The translations under genes were made by a program, and so were the position numbers. A stretch of DNA of 64,000 nt. It comes from Neostapfia colusana (taxonomy: Eukaryota > Streptophyta > Magnoliopsida > Poales > Poaceae). Below, one piece after another: positions 30,656-44,000 of the stretch. Positions within the stretch are counted from its first letter, which is position 1; every line of letters begins with the position of its first letter. The notes below the pieces were generated by a model, which did not search any database, had not been told where the DNA came from, and worked only from the letters and a program-made list of their open reading frames with translations. The DNA lies in contig JASWHV010000011.1 of NCBI GenBank assembly GCA_030760725.1, positions 85,723,765 to 85,787,764 of the forward strand, in the 5' to 3' direction.

Positions 30656-33600
30656 TGTAAAGGTCCCAAAATTATGAATACAAAGAAACACTTGTTTGCA
30701 AAGTTTTGTTTCATGTGCATGAAATTTGGGACTTGTTAAAAACTTTTTCCCACATGGGATAACACACATGAGGGCTTTCTTCACACAAGTCAAATGTTCA
30801 TTTGAGAACTTGGAACCCTAGAGGGGTCTAAAACAAGGATGGGAAGTTCCCATATGTGTGAGAAAGCAAAAATCAGATTTGGAACAATTTGTTCAAACAA
30901 AAATTCAAATGAGAAAAACACAATGGATTCCAAAACTGTTGTGCTAAAAATCTCATTTGCAGCAGCCAAAATAAAAATCAGATTTCATATTTGAATTCCT
31001 TGAGTCCAAATTAGGGGGTGTGCAAAGTTTCATGATTTATGGAAATAGTTTGCAACCCATTTTGCAAAATGGACTTTAAAAGACAAAGAATTCAAATACC
31101 TATTTGAATTTGGATGAAACTTGCCCAATTATCCAAATGCATACCAGATTTGAATTCCCACAATTCAATTCACTCAACATTCAAACTTGGGAGATATTTG
31201 GAGAGGGGGATAAGGAGGGACTGATCAGTGGGTCCCACATGTCATTGAGTGAAGTGAAAATTGCAAAAGATCTCACAGTGTTGGGTCTCTGTTTGCCTTC
31301 TGCAGTCGGCACCCGACACCGACGGGCGCAGCACCGGGCGACACCGCGATCAGCCGACGCCTCCACCTCCTGCTGGATTTCGTCGCGCTGGAGAAGCCGC
31401 CCGACCGTCTTATACCCTCTGCCGTGCTCCTCTTCGCTCATTCCCGAAGACCAGCGTCGCTCTGTTTCTTCTCCTCACGTGAGAAACAGCCGCAGCGGCC
31501 GACGCCGTCCGCTCGATCGGCCACCGCCATAACGTGCGTGTGAAGCCTCGGTTGAGCAGACAAACGACACCACCATCGTCCCCACGACCCCCTCGTGCAC
31601 TCACCAAGGGCGTTCGTGCTCTCCATACTGAGATAACTCGGTTTCAGCGGCGGCCGGAAGAAACCGCCATCCACGGCTTCCGTGGACAGCCTCCTCCAGA
31701 GCTTGTCACGACCAAGCGAGGCCACCCTGGGACGCGCAGGAGCTCCATGCAGCTTCTACCCGAAGCACAGAGCCTGCCTCGGCCTCTCGACAACGAATTT
31801 CGAAGATTCTCTCCAGCCGGTGAAAACTCACCCGCGGGTATGAATCGATGAAATTCTCAGGTTATATTCATTTAGAGCTCTGCAAATTTCGCACATAGAA
31901 CCTAGACTGGTGTAGCAACTTTTCTTCTTCACAAAACGTCGCATGAAACCCATGGTAGACGGCTTGTTTCAAGCTTTTCCATCGGCTACCACAATAAGGG
32001 GCATCGGGTGCACGATGAAACCTAGGTTGGAGCCGTTTCCGAGCCCATATGCGGCCATGCCGAGCAGGGCAAACCTCCACTAGTGCTGTAGATCCTTTCC
32101 AGGGGACTTCTGGTGGGCTAGAGCATCGGGGCAACGTTGCCGGACTCCCTCAGAGCCGCTGCACCGGTGCGGGGTGGTTTAGGAACCTCGCCGGTCTGGG
32201 GAAGTCCCACCATCGTGTTCCTCGGGTTAAAATAGGGCCTAGCGGCGAGTGACAGCTCGGGAGTTGGTCGGAGCGACGAAAACCGGCGAACTCTGGCGAG
32301 CCCGGCGGCGCAGAAGCGCGGGGGCGGGAGGTAGACGAAGGTGCTACCGGCCCCACGCGTCAGTCGCACGGAAACAGTGGACCGGATACTCTGTGGCACG
32401 GGATCGGCTGTGACAGCGCGGGAAACAATTCTGTAGCCCGTGTGGCGCGCTCCCGGCAGCAGACACGTGTCCCTGGTCCCACAGTCAGGTTTAAACTTTT
32501 CCCCGGATTTATTCAAATCCCAGATTTTTCCCCAAACTTTAGAAGAGCATAACTTTTGCTAGGAACCTCCAAATTTAGTGATTCAAATTGGGTTAGATTC
32601 AGATTGACAAACTCTATCCGATCATGCAACCCAATTTGTATGAAAGTCTTTATTTAATTATGGAAAATTCTTTAAAGATTTTCAGCAAAAGAATTTTAGA
32701 GGGAGTTTGGTTTATCCAAAAATCCTCAAATTTTGCCAGAATATTCTCTAGGGTGTTATTAGACTCCTGTAAAAGTTTGAGCTCATTTGGAGTTGAATTG
32801 ATCAGGGTAATTCAGATTGTAAGTTCCTGTATTCAAATGAATACAGAAACATTTTCAGGGAATTTCCAAAACTTGTAAATTCAGTTCTGTGAAATTCCTA
32901 GCTCCAAAAATCCTAGGAAAATTCATGTAGACTCTATAAACTATAATTGAAATTGTGGTTCACTGAGTTTGACATGAACATGGATGTTACCTCAGAATTA
33001 ATTCATCTTTGACTAAATACTTAGAGAATTATTCTGAATAAACCACTCCATGAAAAGTGCTAAATGTTGGTCCAGAGGACTTTCTTGTGACAATGAACTC
33101 TCATGAAAATTTTCAGCTCCATTAGAGCTCTGGATCCCCACTGTCATGTGTGATCTCTTAAGGTGATCAACACTTAAGTGGGAAGAAGCACTCAACACTT
33201 GATCTTAGTGTTTAAGCCCAACCCAAACCACTAGCACCAGTGTCATTTTAAATTCTTAAACAAAGTTCCATTTTTAAAATGGTCATTAGATCTTATGAGC
33301 AAAAGCTTTTCAATTAAATACATATGCATGATCATAACGTGTAGCATATACGTGAAGAAGGTGAGGAGGACTTGAAGTGAAGATCAAGGAGGGAGGAGAA
33401 CAAGTGATCAAGCTCCAAGTGATCGTCACTAACTGATTGTAACAGTAGTCACCTGCAAAACAGGCAAGCCCCGGTTTGCATTTGAACCGTTTTATAAAGC
33501 ATTTTCATTTGTAGGGATCATAGCTTTGCATCGTTGATTGCATTACATCTAGATGATATTGAAAACCCCACTTGCATGACCAAAAACACCTAAGAGAGAA

Positions 33601-34925
33601 AGGGTAGAATAGCAACTCCTTGAGGGAATTTGGCTACGCTAATGTTAGTAGGAAAGGTCCGGTAGAAGACGAGTGGTTGGAATCTACTCGTGAGTTTAGG
33701 GCTGGTTTACTCGGGACGGGTCCGAATTAGAAAAGATGAGGAAAGTTCACACTTAAGAAATGGAGACCGGGCAGGGAGGTTTAGATGCAGCAGGTTGCAG
33801 GCCGTGCGTGCATAGCCCTGCCTGTGTCGGTTAAGGCCCGTCCGTGCTTGGCCCTGTTGGACAAGTTTGAGTTGTGTACCGGGCACATACTGGCTATATG
33901 GGACCCAGGAAACCGATGTACCTTGGGAGATCCATAGTGGAACTTTTCCAACTGCCTTAGGCTTTCGGCGTCAGGGTAGCAGGAGGTAACTCGCTCAAGA
34001 ACATACCACAGCGGGTATGTACCTTGAGGGAGCTTGCGTACTCGGGGCAGTTGGACTGCGTCCAATGTGGAAGATCTTGGGAAAGGTGGCCGCGTACAAC
34101 GTCAGTCGAGGTTGCTGCCGGCAACTCGGAGTACGGGTGTACGTGTCGTGTAGTCCGGGCGTGTACTGATTCGAATCACCGTCGCTCGCGGTTATATGAG
34201 CATACTTGCCCACTGCGTCTTGACGTAGTAAGAACTGAATTGTTTATTCTTTGAACTTGATAAGGATGTGCTATAACTTGTACTGCAACCATGATTGAAT
34301 TAGAGATAGGCTCATTAAAGTTTACTTTCACTTTGTGCAAGGAGCATCGCAACAAAGCATTTCTTGTTTGATTGTGGAGTTACGATGCTTTTAGGCTCAA
34401 GGTCTGCACAATGAGGCTTAAAATATGAAAGTTAAGGATCAACTTTAGGCGAGTCCTTTATGCAAATCTAGCCAACCCAATTGCAACCGTCGTGCATGTA
34501 GAGTTTCTTGCTTAGGAGAGACGGGTCAGACTTGCTGAGCCTATGTGCTCACGCTTGCTATATAAGTGGTTTTGCAGGTTAACAACGATGCTGAAAAGAA
34601 GGTTGTCCGGTGAGACTCGGGGACTCCCGAGTCAGGTAACACATGGAGAACCCAGCCGCTGCTGCTTGTCTTCGTGTTGCTAGCGAGAGAAGTCCGCGGG
34701 CTGGACTTCATCTCGAGTGCTCTTAGTTATTCGACGTGAGTTGGTATAGACTTCCGCTGTAGTTACTTGATGTAAAGTATTTACAAAGAAAAATTTGTAA
34801 GCTTCCGCTAATGTTTTATGTAATACGTTGTTCCTCATATGTGTGTTGTTGGGTGCCACATAACACGGCACCACCCAATGCGATTCCCGGGCGAGTGGCC
34901 TGTCTCGGTTGAGCGGGTCGCGTCA
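30656..34925 (+). repeat. 5' LTR of element B
   Basis: It is 4270 bp and matches 41030-45300. It contains A/T-rich parts (30660-31250 and 32500-33350) and a GC-rich centre (31300-32480). Short open frames within it (for example 31104-31532) occur in both LTRs but show no recognisable domain. A TATA-like ctatataag at 34558-34566 is a weak promoter candidate, and I cannot place the promoter firmly. Confidence 0.93.
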
Positions 34926-36465
34926 GCATGGTATCAGAGCCGCATTGGTAATAGCACACGGAATAAGGAAGGTATTACGACAAAAATTTAGGTTACGGTG
35001 AGGATACGGTACTAGGCCCACATAAGGATTACTATTAGCTTAATATGAAGGTGGCAACCTAACTTATTTGTTATGTCAGAAAATCGTGCATCTCGGGACG
35101 ATTTATGTCTTGGGGGGTGCACGTAAGCGCTGTCCACCAGTGCGCACAAGCTGAAGGGTGGAGCCCCACGGGTGGCAGGTAACCCGATCCGCTTTAGTAT
35201 CCTCTACGACTCCTCATGTCGTTTGGGGTACTCGAGCAACGTCTGTCCCAGGCGTGCGTGGTGCAATTTGGGAAACCCCATCCCGTGGTTGGTAACGTGA
35301 ACACGTAGCTCAAGGCGTGTTTGGCTTGAGAACACCTGTGCGAGTGATGACGGACGGGTGTAAGAAATGTATGGATACCGGGTTCGGTGTGCAGCCGGGC
35401 CTGATGATTGAGTGTGACTTATGCAGGATTAACCACGAAACAGTAGCCCGAATAGAACACGTTTGCGAGTGATCGTTTTAGTGCCACTTAAGATACGTTA
35501 TACCGGTATAATCCGGTTAGTATTTTCTTTTGGTGAGGCTACGTAGTACCGACATGCTTCTTACGGTGCATCGACGCCGTACTAAACATAATAACCCCTT
35601 TCCTTTGAAGAAATGACTCATGAACTAACATTCAACTAAAAACGGAAGTTTGAAACAAATATTAGTTACTGAACTCTTATTTTGAGCTAAGATTCAAATG
35701 AGAGGAAGATTAGACTTCAAAGATTTCAAAAACAGAGTGCTCTGTTTTCAGCAGAAATTTGTGCTGGACTTCAACAGAGCATAACTCTGAGTAGCTTGAC
35801 CCAATTAATGTGTATGATATAGTTCTGGAAAGATTTCCAAGTGATCTACAACTTCTTTGTAGACCTCCAGAGCTAAATCACATGCTAAATGGGTATAAAG
35901 TTCCGAGTAAGGTAAACTGTCCAGAACCAGGACAGCAACAAAACCTCTCTGGACCTTTCTGTTTTTAAGCCATAACATTCTGTAGATAAACCTTTAAGGA
36001 GCCTATGATACACCATAGGAAAGATTATGAATGTGCAACATTGTTGTAGTTCAAAGTTTGTTCAGGTTCTTATTGTATTTACATATACAACTGTGATAAA
36101 ATCAGCCATGTACAAAGGAGGTGCTGGCAAATTTTATCCAGGAATCCTGTCAACTTTGGAAAAATCATAACTTTTAATCCGGTGATGATATGAGGGCATA
36201 TGAGTACTCTTTGGAAAGATACTGAAGTTAACTTTAACTTTGGTATTCAACTTGAGTTATGAAAATGCTCTTAATTAGATCAAAATCTGGAGATAGTGCA
36301 TAAAGGTCTGTCCTGTACAGATAAGCTGAATAGCTAGGCCTACTAAGGAGTTGTGAAAACATGAATTTTGTTACTGCTTTTATAAAGTTTTGACATATTA
36401 TTGTTTTCATTAGTCTGACATACTGCTGAGTTCTTGTTTAACTCATCTCAACTACATTTTGCAGT
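34926..36465 (+). other. PBS and leader of element B
   Basis: tggtatcagagcc at 34930-34942 is the tRNA-Met type PBS. The rest, 1.5 kb to the gag ATG, has no supported gene. Confidence 0.85.
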
Positions 36466-38838
36466 ATGGTTCGTAATCGCTCTAGGAGTAGGGCCGGAAG
36501 TTCTCATCGAGGCGGTGATGCTTCCATTCCACCGTCGGAACCACCATCCACGGAATGGATGGATCTTATGACTCGAGTTGTCGAGTCTAATCAAGAGAAT
36601 GCTAGGCTACTCCAAGAAGCAACACAAGAACACACACGCTTACTCCAAGCTTTGGTACAGCAAGGCGTACTCCAGAACACGCAACAAGTCGTTCCGTCTC
36701 GGGACGCTTATTTGGACTTCTTGGCGACTCAACCGCCAATTTTTACTGAAGCCACCGAACCTGTGGAAGCAGATCAATGGCTTCGTGTCATGGAGTCAAA
36801 ATTTGGAGTATTCAAGTGTGATGAATACCAGAAGACAAAGTTTGCCGCTCAACAACTCCATGGAGCCGCCGGAAACTGGTGGGTGGATCATCTTGCCACC
36901 ATTCCGGAGGACCATCAAGTAGCATGGAGTGAATTTTGTGAAGCCTTTCGTACTCGTTACATACCACTAGGTATTGTAAAGGCAAAGCGGGAGGAATTTT
37001 TGGGCTTGAAGCAAGGGGACATGAGTGTCCTCGAGTATGTCAGGAGATTTAATATTTTGGCCCAATATGCTCCCGAGTATGTGGCGAAAGGAGAGGCACG
37101 GTGTGACCTATTTTTCCATGGCCTGAGTGCCATATTACGGGAGAAGCTGGCCGTACATAATAACGGCAGTTACACCGACATGGTCAATGCGGCTTTCATT
37201 CAAGAGAAGCCGACACTTGAGTGGCAAGCGGAGAAGAGAAAGATGAGTAAGATCGAGCAGGCTAGCACAAGTTATGTGCCTCAGAAGTACCGTTTGGTGT
37301 ATCAAACGCCACCCGGTGAAAGATGGAGGCCACCTGTACGATCAACTCCTCAGAGATTGATTGCTGGTCAAGTTTTACAACTTGCACCACCTCCACAGCC
37401 GCAGCATCAGACGGTGGTTTGTGCTCCATCGCTGCAGCCATATGTACCTAGCAGTCCACCGCAAGTCAACCAAGAACCGGAAAGGCATCCGTGTCTTACT
37501 TGTGGGCGTAAGGGCCATTATGCTAGGCAATGTTCGGAGGGAATTCAAGGATGCGGGTCATCATATTTACAACAATACGACCCGTACCTCAATCTGCAGA
37601 TAGGAGGGCAGATAAGGGGCAACATTCACTATACTGTGATTGATGATGTTCCGGAAGGAGAAGCCGCTTTAGCAGGGATGTTTTCTCTGAATCAGCTACC
37701 GGTTTTAGTTCTCTTTGATTCCGGTGCCACACACAACTTCATTAGCCAATCTTTTGTGGCTCAACATCAGCTCCAAACCGTTTATACAAAGAGGCAATAC
37801 CTCATATCTTCGCCCGGGGGCAGCAGTACCGCAAGCGAGGTTGTATCCCAGGCACCTCTTTGTTTGGGGGGTAAAATATACCCTACGACTCTCATTATCC
37901 TTGAGGGTCTGAAGATCGACATCATTTTGGGGATGTCGTGGTTGAATTACCACAGAGCGGTTCTTAATATCAGCTCCAGGACCGTTGAGCTCAACTCCCC
38001 ACAGCACGGTCTTCATATATTAGTTCTGGGCGCCAGACGGCAACAGATTGCAACAGTGAACCACACGGAAGCTGTCAAGATAGAGGACATTCCGGTGGTA
38101 CGTGAGTATCCGGATGTGTTTCCCGACGATTTACCGGGCATGCCGCCCGAGCGAGACGTTGAGTTCAAGATCGAACTTATACCGGGAACCACACCGGTAT
38201 CACGAAGGCCGTACAAGATGGCACCCAATGAACTGGCAGAATTGAAAATACAGCTGAATGACCTAATGAGCAAGGGCTTTATACGACCAAGTTCGTCACC
38301 TTGGGGTTGTTCAGCATTATTTGTTAAGAAGAAGGACGAAACACTACGACTTTGTGTTGATTATCGTCCTTTGAACGCCGTTACCATCAAGAACAAGTAT
38401 CCACTACCTCGCATTGATATGCTCTTCGATCAATTAGTGGGTGCGAAGGTATTTTCAAAGATGGATCTTCGGTCCGGGTATCACCAGATTAAAATCCGGG
38501 CAGAGGATATTCTGAAGACGGCATTTTCAACGAGATACGGGCTGTATGAGTATCTCGTTATGTCTTTTGGTTTGACCAACGCCCCGGCACACTTTATGTA
38601 CCTGATGAATTCAGTGTTCATGCCGGAGTTGGATAAATTCGTCGTTGTCTTCATCGACGATATCTTGGTGTACTCCAAGTCAGAGGAAGAACATGCTGAA
38701 CATCTGCATATTGTGCTACAAAGATTGCGAGATCATCAGCTCTATGCAAAATTCAGCAAGTGTGAATTCTGGATTAATCAAGTACCTTTTCTCGGACACA
38801 TTATTTCAGCGGAGGGCATCGCTGTAGATCCGAGTTAG
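36466..38838 (+). pseudogene. pol: Element B gag, protease and reverse transcriptase
   Basis: 790 codons from ATG 36466 (MVRNRSRSR). The capsid-like domain spans about residues 85-235 (W-L-R-V-M-E, N-W-W-V, F-R-T-R-Y-I-P). A CCHC knuckle lies at 343-356 (C-L-T-C-G-R-K-G-H-Y-A-R-Q-C), protease D-S-G-A at 418-421, and RT with F-I-D-D at 729-732. The TAG at 38836-38838 falls in the connection just after RT, not at a normal readthrough or frameshift site, and the frame is open again after it. The stop is the only lesion I see in about 1,498 codons. Confidence 0.92.
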
Positions 38839-40959
38839 ATTATCCAAGTACAGAAATGGGAGTCACCAAAGTCAGTACATGAAATCCGAAGCTTCCTCGG
38901 TTTAGCGGGTTACTACCGGAGGTTTATTCCGAGTTTTTCCAAGATTGCTAAACCGATGATGGAATTATTAAAGAAGAATACCAGATTTGTGTGGGGTGCT
39001 GCGTGTGAACAAGCTTTCAAGACCTTAGTGAAGCATCTCACAACCGCCCCAGTTCTTGCTCAGCCGGATACAACAAAGCCATTCGACGTTTATTGCGATG
39101 CATCTGGCATCGGTCTTGGTTGCGTGCTGATGCAAGAAAGACGAGTGGTCGCTTATGGATCTCGTCAACTCAGAACTCACGAGCAGCATTATCCAACTCA
39201 TGATCTTGAGTTAGCTTCCGTGGTCCTTGCTTTGAAGATGTGGAGGCATTACTTGCTCGGAAATCTTGTACACCTCTACACCGACCACAAGAGCTTGAAG
39301 TACATCTTCACTCAGAAAGAATTGAACATGAGGCAACGAAGATGGCTAGAGCTCATTAAGGACTATGAACTTGAAATTCATTATCATCCAGGAAAGGCAA
39401 ATGTGGTCGCCGATGCGCTCAGTCGTAAGGCGCACATCCATCACCTAACTATTGCTGAAATGGATGATGAAGAACCAAGCCTCCGTGTCATACCGTATGG
39501 AGCTCTATATAATCTTGCTCTCATTCCCACCATCCGAGAGGAGATCATGGAAGCTCAGCGAAAAGACAAGGGTATGTCTCACATACGGCGGAGGATAGAC
39601 AATGGAGAAATGAAGTGCTTCCGGAAGGACATTGAGGGTACTTTGTGGTTTAACGACCGGATTGTAGTACCCCGGGATATGGGACTACGGAAGAAAATTT
39701 TGGATGAAGCTCATTTGTCCAAGTTTTCCATTCATCCGGGCAGTAATAAAATGTACCAAGACCTCCGGAAGAAGTTTTGGTGGACACGTATGAAACGTGA
39801 AGTTGCAAAGTACGTTTCAGAGTGTGATACGTGTCGAAGAGTCAAGGCCGACCATATGAAGAAGTCAGGCCTGCTGCAACCATTGCAAGTACCAGCATGG
39901 AAGTGGGAAGACTTGAGTATGGACTTCATCGTCGGGTTGCCGATGACCTCCCACAACCATGATTCAATTTGGGTAATCGTGGACCGGTTAACCAAATCAG
40001 CACACTTCATCCCTGTGCATACTAGGTACAACGCAGAGCAGTATGTGGATCTGTACATAGCACCGATCTTGTGCTTACATGGAGTTCACCGCACCATTGT
40101 GTCAGATAGAGGATCGCTGTTCGTAGCCCGTTTCTGGGAACAGCTACATACCTCCTTGGGGACAAAGTTGATTAGAAGCTCTGCATATCACCCTCAAACC
40201 GATGGGCAAACTGAGAGGGTGAATCAAATACTAGAGGATATGCTAAGAGCATGTGCCATCCACCACGGTAAGAGCTGGGATGATCACTTACCGCTGGCGG
40301 AGTTCTCGTACAACAACGGATATCAGACGAGCATCAAGATGGCACCATATGAAGCTCTATACGGCCGGAAGTGCCGTACGCCATTGAATTGGTGCGAATC
40401 CGGTGAACGAGTAACGTTCGGGGTTGATCTTGTCAATGAAGCCGAAGAGAGAGTTCGGATAATACAAGAGAACCTCAAGGCGGCCCAATCTCGTCAAAAG
40501 CGTTACGCGGACCAGAGACGTCGACCGCTGCATTTCGAAGTCGGAGAGCACGTATATCTTCGTGTGTCTCTGATGAAGGGGATTCATCGGTTCGATGTCA
40601 AGGGGAAACTTGTTTCCCGATTCATCGGTCCGTTTACTATCACGGAGAAGTGCGGAACTGTAGCCTACCGGCTGGAACTACCGGCAAGCCTTGCCGGTAT
40701 TCACGACATATTTCACGTGTCCCAGCTGCGGAAGTGTCTCAAGTATACAGCTGCCATCTGCACCAAAGACATCAACGAGTTGAAACCGGATCTCACCTAT
40801 GTCGAGCAACCTGTACAGATTATCGACGAAAAGACCCGGACCACTAGGAACCGGACTTTAAAATTTTACAGAGTCCTGTGGAGTAATCATACCCCGGAAG
40901 AGGCGACGTGGGAAACCGAAGATTACATCCACAAGAATTATCCGGAGTTTTTGTCATAA
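38839..40959 (+). pseudogene. pol: Element B RNase H, integrase and chromodomain
   Basis: It is in the same frame as 36466 and lacks its own natural start, since the first ATG in frame (38956) is inside the connection region. RNase H (Y-C-D-A-S-G-I-G-L-G, T-D-H-K-S-L) is followed by integrase: zinc finger (H-P-G-S-N-K-M-Y, C-D-T-C) and core residues in S-M-D-F-I-V-G, V-S-D-R-G-S and Q-T-E-R-V-N-Q. A chromodomain-like tail (Y-R-V-L-W-S-N-H, E-A-T-W-E-T-E-D-Y) ends at 40959. Because of the stop it is classed as part of a broken gene, though all catalytic residues I can identify are present. Confidence 0.9.
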
Positions 40960-41011
40960 ACCTTGTAATTACCTCCCACCTCATCTTCCTTTGAATCTCG
41001 GGACGAGATTC

Positions 41012-41029
41012 CTTTTAAGGGGGGAGGAA
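41012..41029 (+). other. Polypurine tract of element B
   Basis: ttttaaggggggaggaa lies directly before the 3' LTR at 41030. Confidence 0.88.
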
Positions 41030-44000
41030 TGTAAAGGTCCCAAAATTATGAATACAAAGAAACACTTGTTTGCAAAGTTTTGTTTCATGTGCATGAAATT
41101 TGGGACTTGTTAAAAACTTTTTTCCCACATGTGATAACACACATGAGGGCTTTCTTCACACAAGTCAAATGTTCATTTGAGAACTTGGAACCCTAGAGGG
41201 GTCTAAAACAAGGATGGGAAGTTCCCATATGTGTGAGAAAGCAAAAATCAGATTTGGAACAATTTGTTCAAACAAAAATTCAAATGAGAAAAACACAATG
41301 GATTCCAAAACTGTTGTGCTAAAAATCTCATTTGCAGCAGCCAAAATAAAAATCAGATTTCATATTTGAATTCCTTGAGTCCAAATTAGGGGGTGTGCAA
41401 AGTTTCATGATTTATGGAAATAGTTTGCAACCCATTTTGCAAAATGGACTTTAAAAGACAAAGAATTCAAATACCTATTTGAATTTGGATGAAACTTGCC
41501 CAATTATCCAAATGCATACCAGATTTGAATTCCCACAATTCAATTCACTCAACATTCAAACTTGGGAGATATTTGGAGAGGGGGATAAGGAGGGACTGAT
41601 CAGTGGGTCCCACATGTCATTGAGTGAAGTGAAAATTGCAAAAGATCTCACAGTGTTGGGTCTCTGTTTGCCTTCTGCAGTCGGCACCCGACACCGACGG
41701 GCGCAGCACCGGGCGACACCGCGATCAGCCGACGCCTCCACCTCCTGCTGGATTTCGTCGCGCTGGAGAAGCCACCCGACCGTCTTATACCCTCTGCCGT
41801 GCTCCTCTTCGCTCATTCCCGAAGACCAGCGCCGCTCTGTTTCTTCTCCTCGCATGAGAAACAGCCGCAGCGGCCGACGCCGTCCGCTCGATCGGCCACC
41901 GCCATAACATGCGTGTGAAGCCTCGGTTAAGCAGACAAACGACACCACCATCGTCCCCACGACCCCCTCGTGCACTCACCAAGGGCGTTCGTGCTCTCCA
42001 TACTGAGATAACTCGGTTTCAGCGGCGGCCGGAAGAAACCGCCATCCACGGCTTCCGTGGACAGCCTCCTCCATAGCTTGTCATGACCAAGCGAGGCCAC
42101 CCTGGGACGCGCAGGAGCTCCATGCAGCTTCTACCCGAAGCACAGAGCCTACCTCGGCCTCTCGACAACGAATTTCGAAGATTCTCTCCAGCCGGTGAAA
42201 ACTGACCCACGGGTATGAATCGATGAAATTCTCGGGTTATATTCATTTAGAGCTCTGCAAATTTCGCACATAGAACCTAGACTGGTGTAGCAACTTTTCT
42301 TCTTCACAAAACGTCGCATGAAACCCATGGTAGACGGCTTGTTTCAAGCTTTTCCATCGGCTACCACAATAAGGGGCATCGGGTGCACGATGAAACCTAG
42401 GTTGGAGCCGTTTCCGAGCCCATATGCGGCCATGCCAAGCAGGGAAAACCTCCACTAGTGCTGTAGATCCTTTCCAGGGGACTTCTGGTGGGCTAGAGCA
42501 TCGGGGCAACGTTGCCGGACTCCCTCAGAGCCGCTGCACCGGTGCGGGGTGGTTTAGGAACCTCGCCGGTCTGGGGAAGTCCCACCATCGTGTTCCTCGG
42601 GTTAAAATAGCGCCTGGCGGCGAGTGACAGCTCGGGAGTTGGTCGGAGCGACGAAAACCGGCGAACTCCGGCGAGCCCGGCGGCGCAGAAGCGCGGGGGC
42701 GGGAGGTAGACGAAGGTGCTACCGGCCCCACGCGTCAGTCGCACGGAAACAGTGGACCGGATACTCTGTGGCGCGGGATCGGCTGTGACAGCGCGGGAAA
42801 CAATTCTGTAGCCCGTGTGGCGCGCTCCCGGCAGCAGACACGTGTCCCTGGTCCCACAGTCAGGTTTAAACTTTTCCCCGGATTTATTCAAATCCCAGAT
42901 TTTTCCCCAAACTTTAGAAGAGCATAACTTTTGCTAGGAACCTCCAAATTTAGTGATTCAAATTAGGTTAGATTCAGATTGACAAACTCTATCCAATCAT
43001 GCAACCCAATTTGTATGAAAGTCTTTATTTAATTCTGGAAAATTCTTTAAATCTTTTCAGCAAAAGAATTTTAGAGGGAGTTTGGTTTATCCAAAAATCC
43101 TCAAATTTTGCCAGAATATTCTCTAGGGTGTTATTAGACTCCTGTAAAAGTTTCAGCTCATTTGGAGTTGAATTGATACTGGTAATTCAGATTGTAAGTT
43201 CCTGTATTCAAATGAATACAGAAACATTTTCAGGGAATTTCCAAAACTTGTAAATTCAGTTCTGTGAAATTCCTAGCTCCAAAAATCCTAGGAAAATTCA
43301 TGTAGACTCTATAAACTATAATTGAAATTGTGGTTCACTGAGTTTGGCATGAACATGGATGTTACCTCAGAATTAATTCATCTTTGACTAAATATTTAGA
43401 GAATTATTCTGAATAAACCACTCTATGAAAAGTGCTAAATTTTGGTCCAGAGGACTTTCTTGTGACAAGGAACTCTCATGAAAATTTTCAGCTCCATTAG
43501 AGCTCTGGATCCCCACTGTCATGTGTGATCTCTTAAGGTGATCAACACTTAAGTGGGAAGAAGCACTCAACACTTGATCTTAGTGTTTAAGCCCAACCCA
43601 AACCACTAGCACCAGTGTCATTTTAAATTCTTAAACAAAGTTCCAGTTTTAAAATGGTCATTAGATCTTATGAGCAAAAGATTTTCAATTAAATACATAT
43701 GCATGATCATAACGTGTAGCATATACGTGAAGAAGGTGAGGAGGACTTGAAGTGAAGATCAAGGAGGGAGGAGAACAAGTGATCAAGCTCCAAGTGATCA
43801 TCACTAACTGATTGTAACAGTAGTCACCTGCAAAACAGGCAAGCCCCGGTTTGCATTTGAACCGTTTTATAAAGCATTTTCATTTGTAGGGATCATAGCT
43901 TTGCATCGTTGATTGCATTACGTCTAGATGATATTGAAAACCCCACTTGCATGACCAAAAACACCTAAGAGAGAAAGGGTAGAATAGCAACTCCTCGAGG

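Noticed and set aside
31104..31532. 142-codon open frame in both LTRs of element B
   Set aside because: It is conserved only because the LTRs are nearly identical. It has no recognisable domain and a composition matching the GC-rich LTR centre.
33781..34254. Possible host gene exon in the B LTR (open frames on both strands)
   Set aside because: The same sequence is in the other LTR (44156-44590), so it belongs to the element, and no domain is visible.
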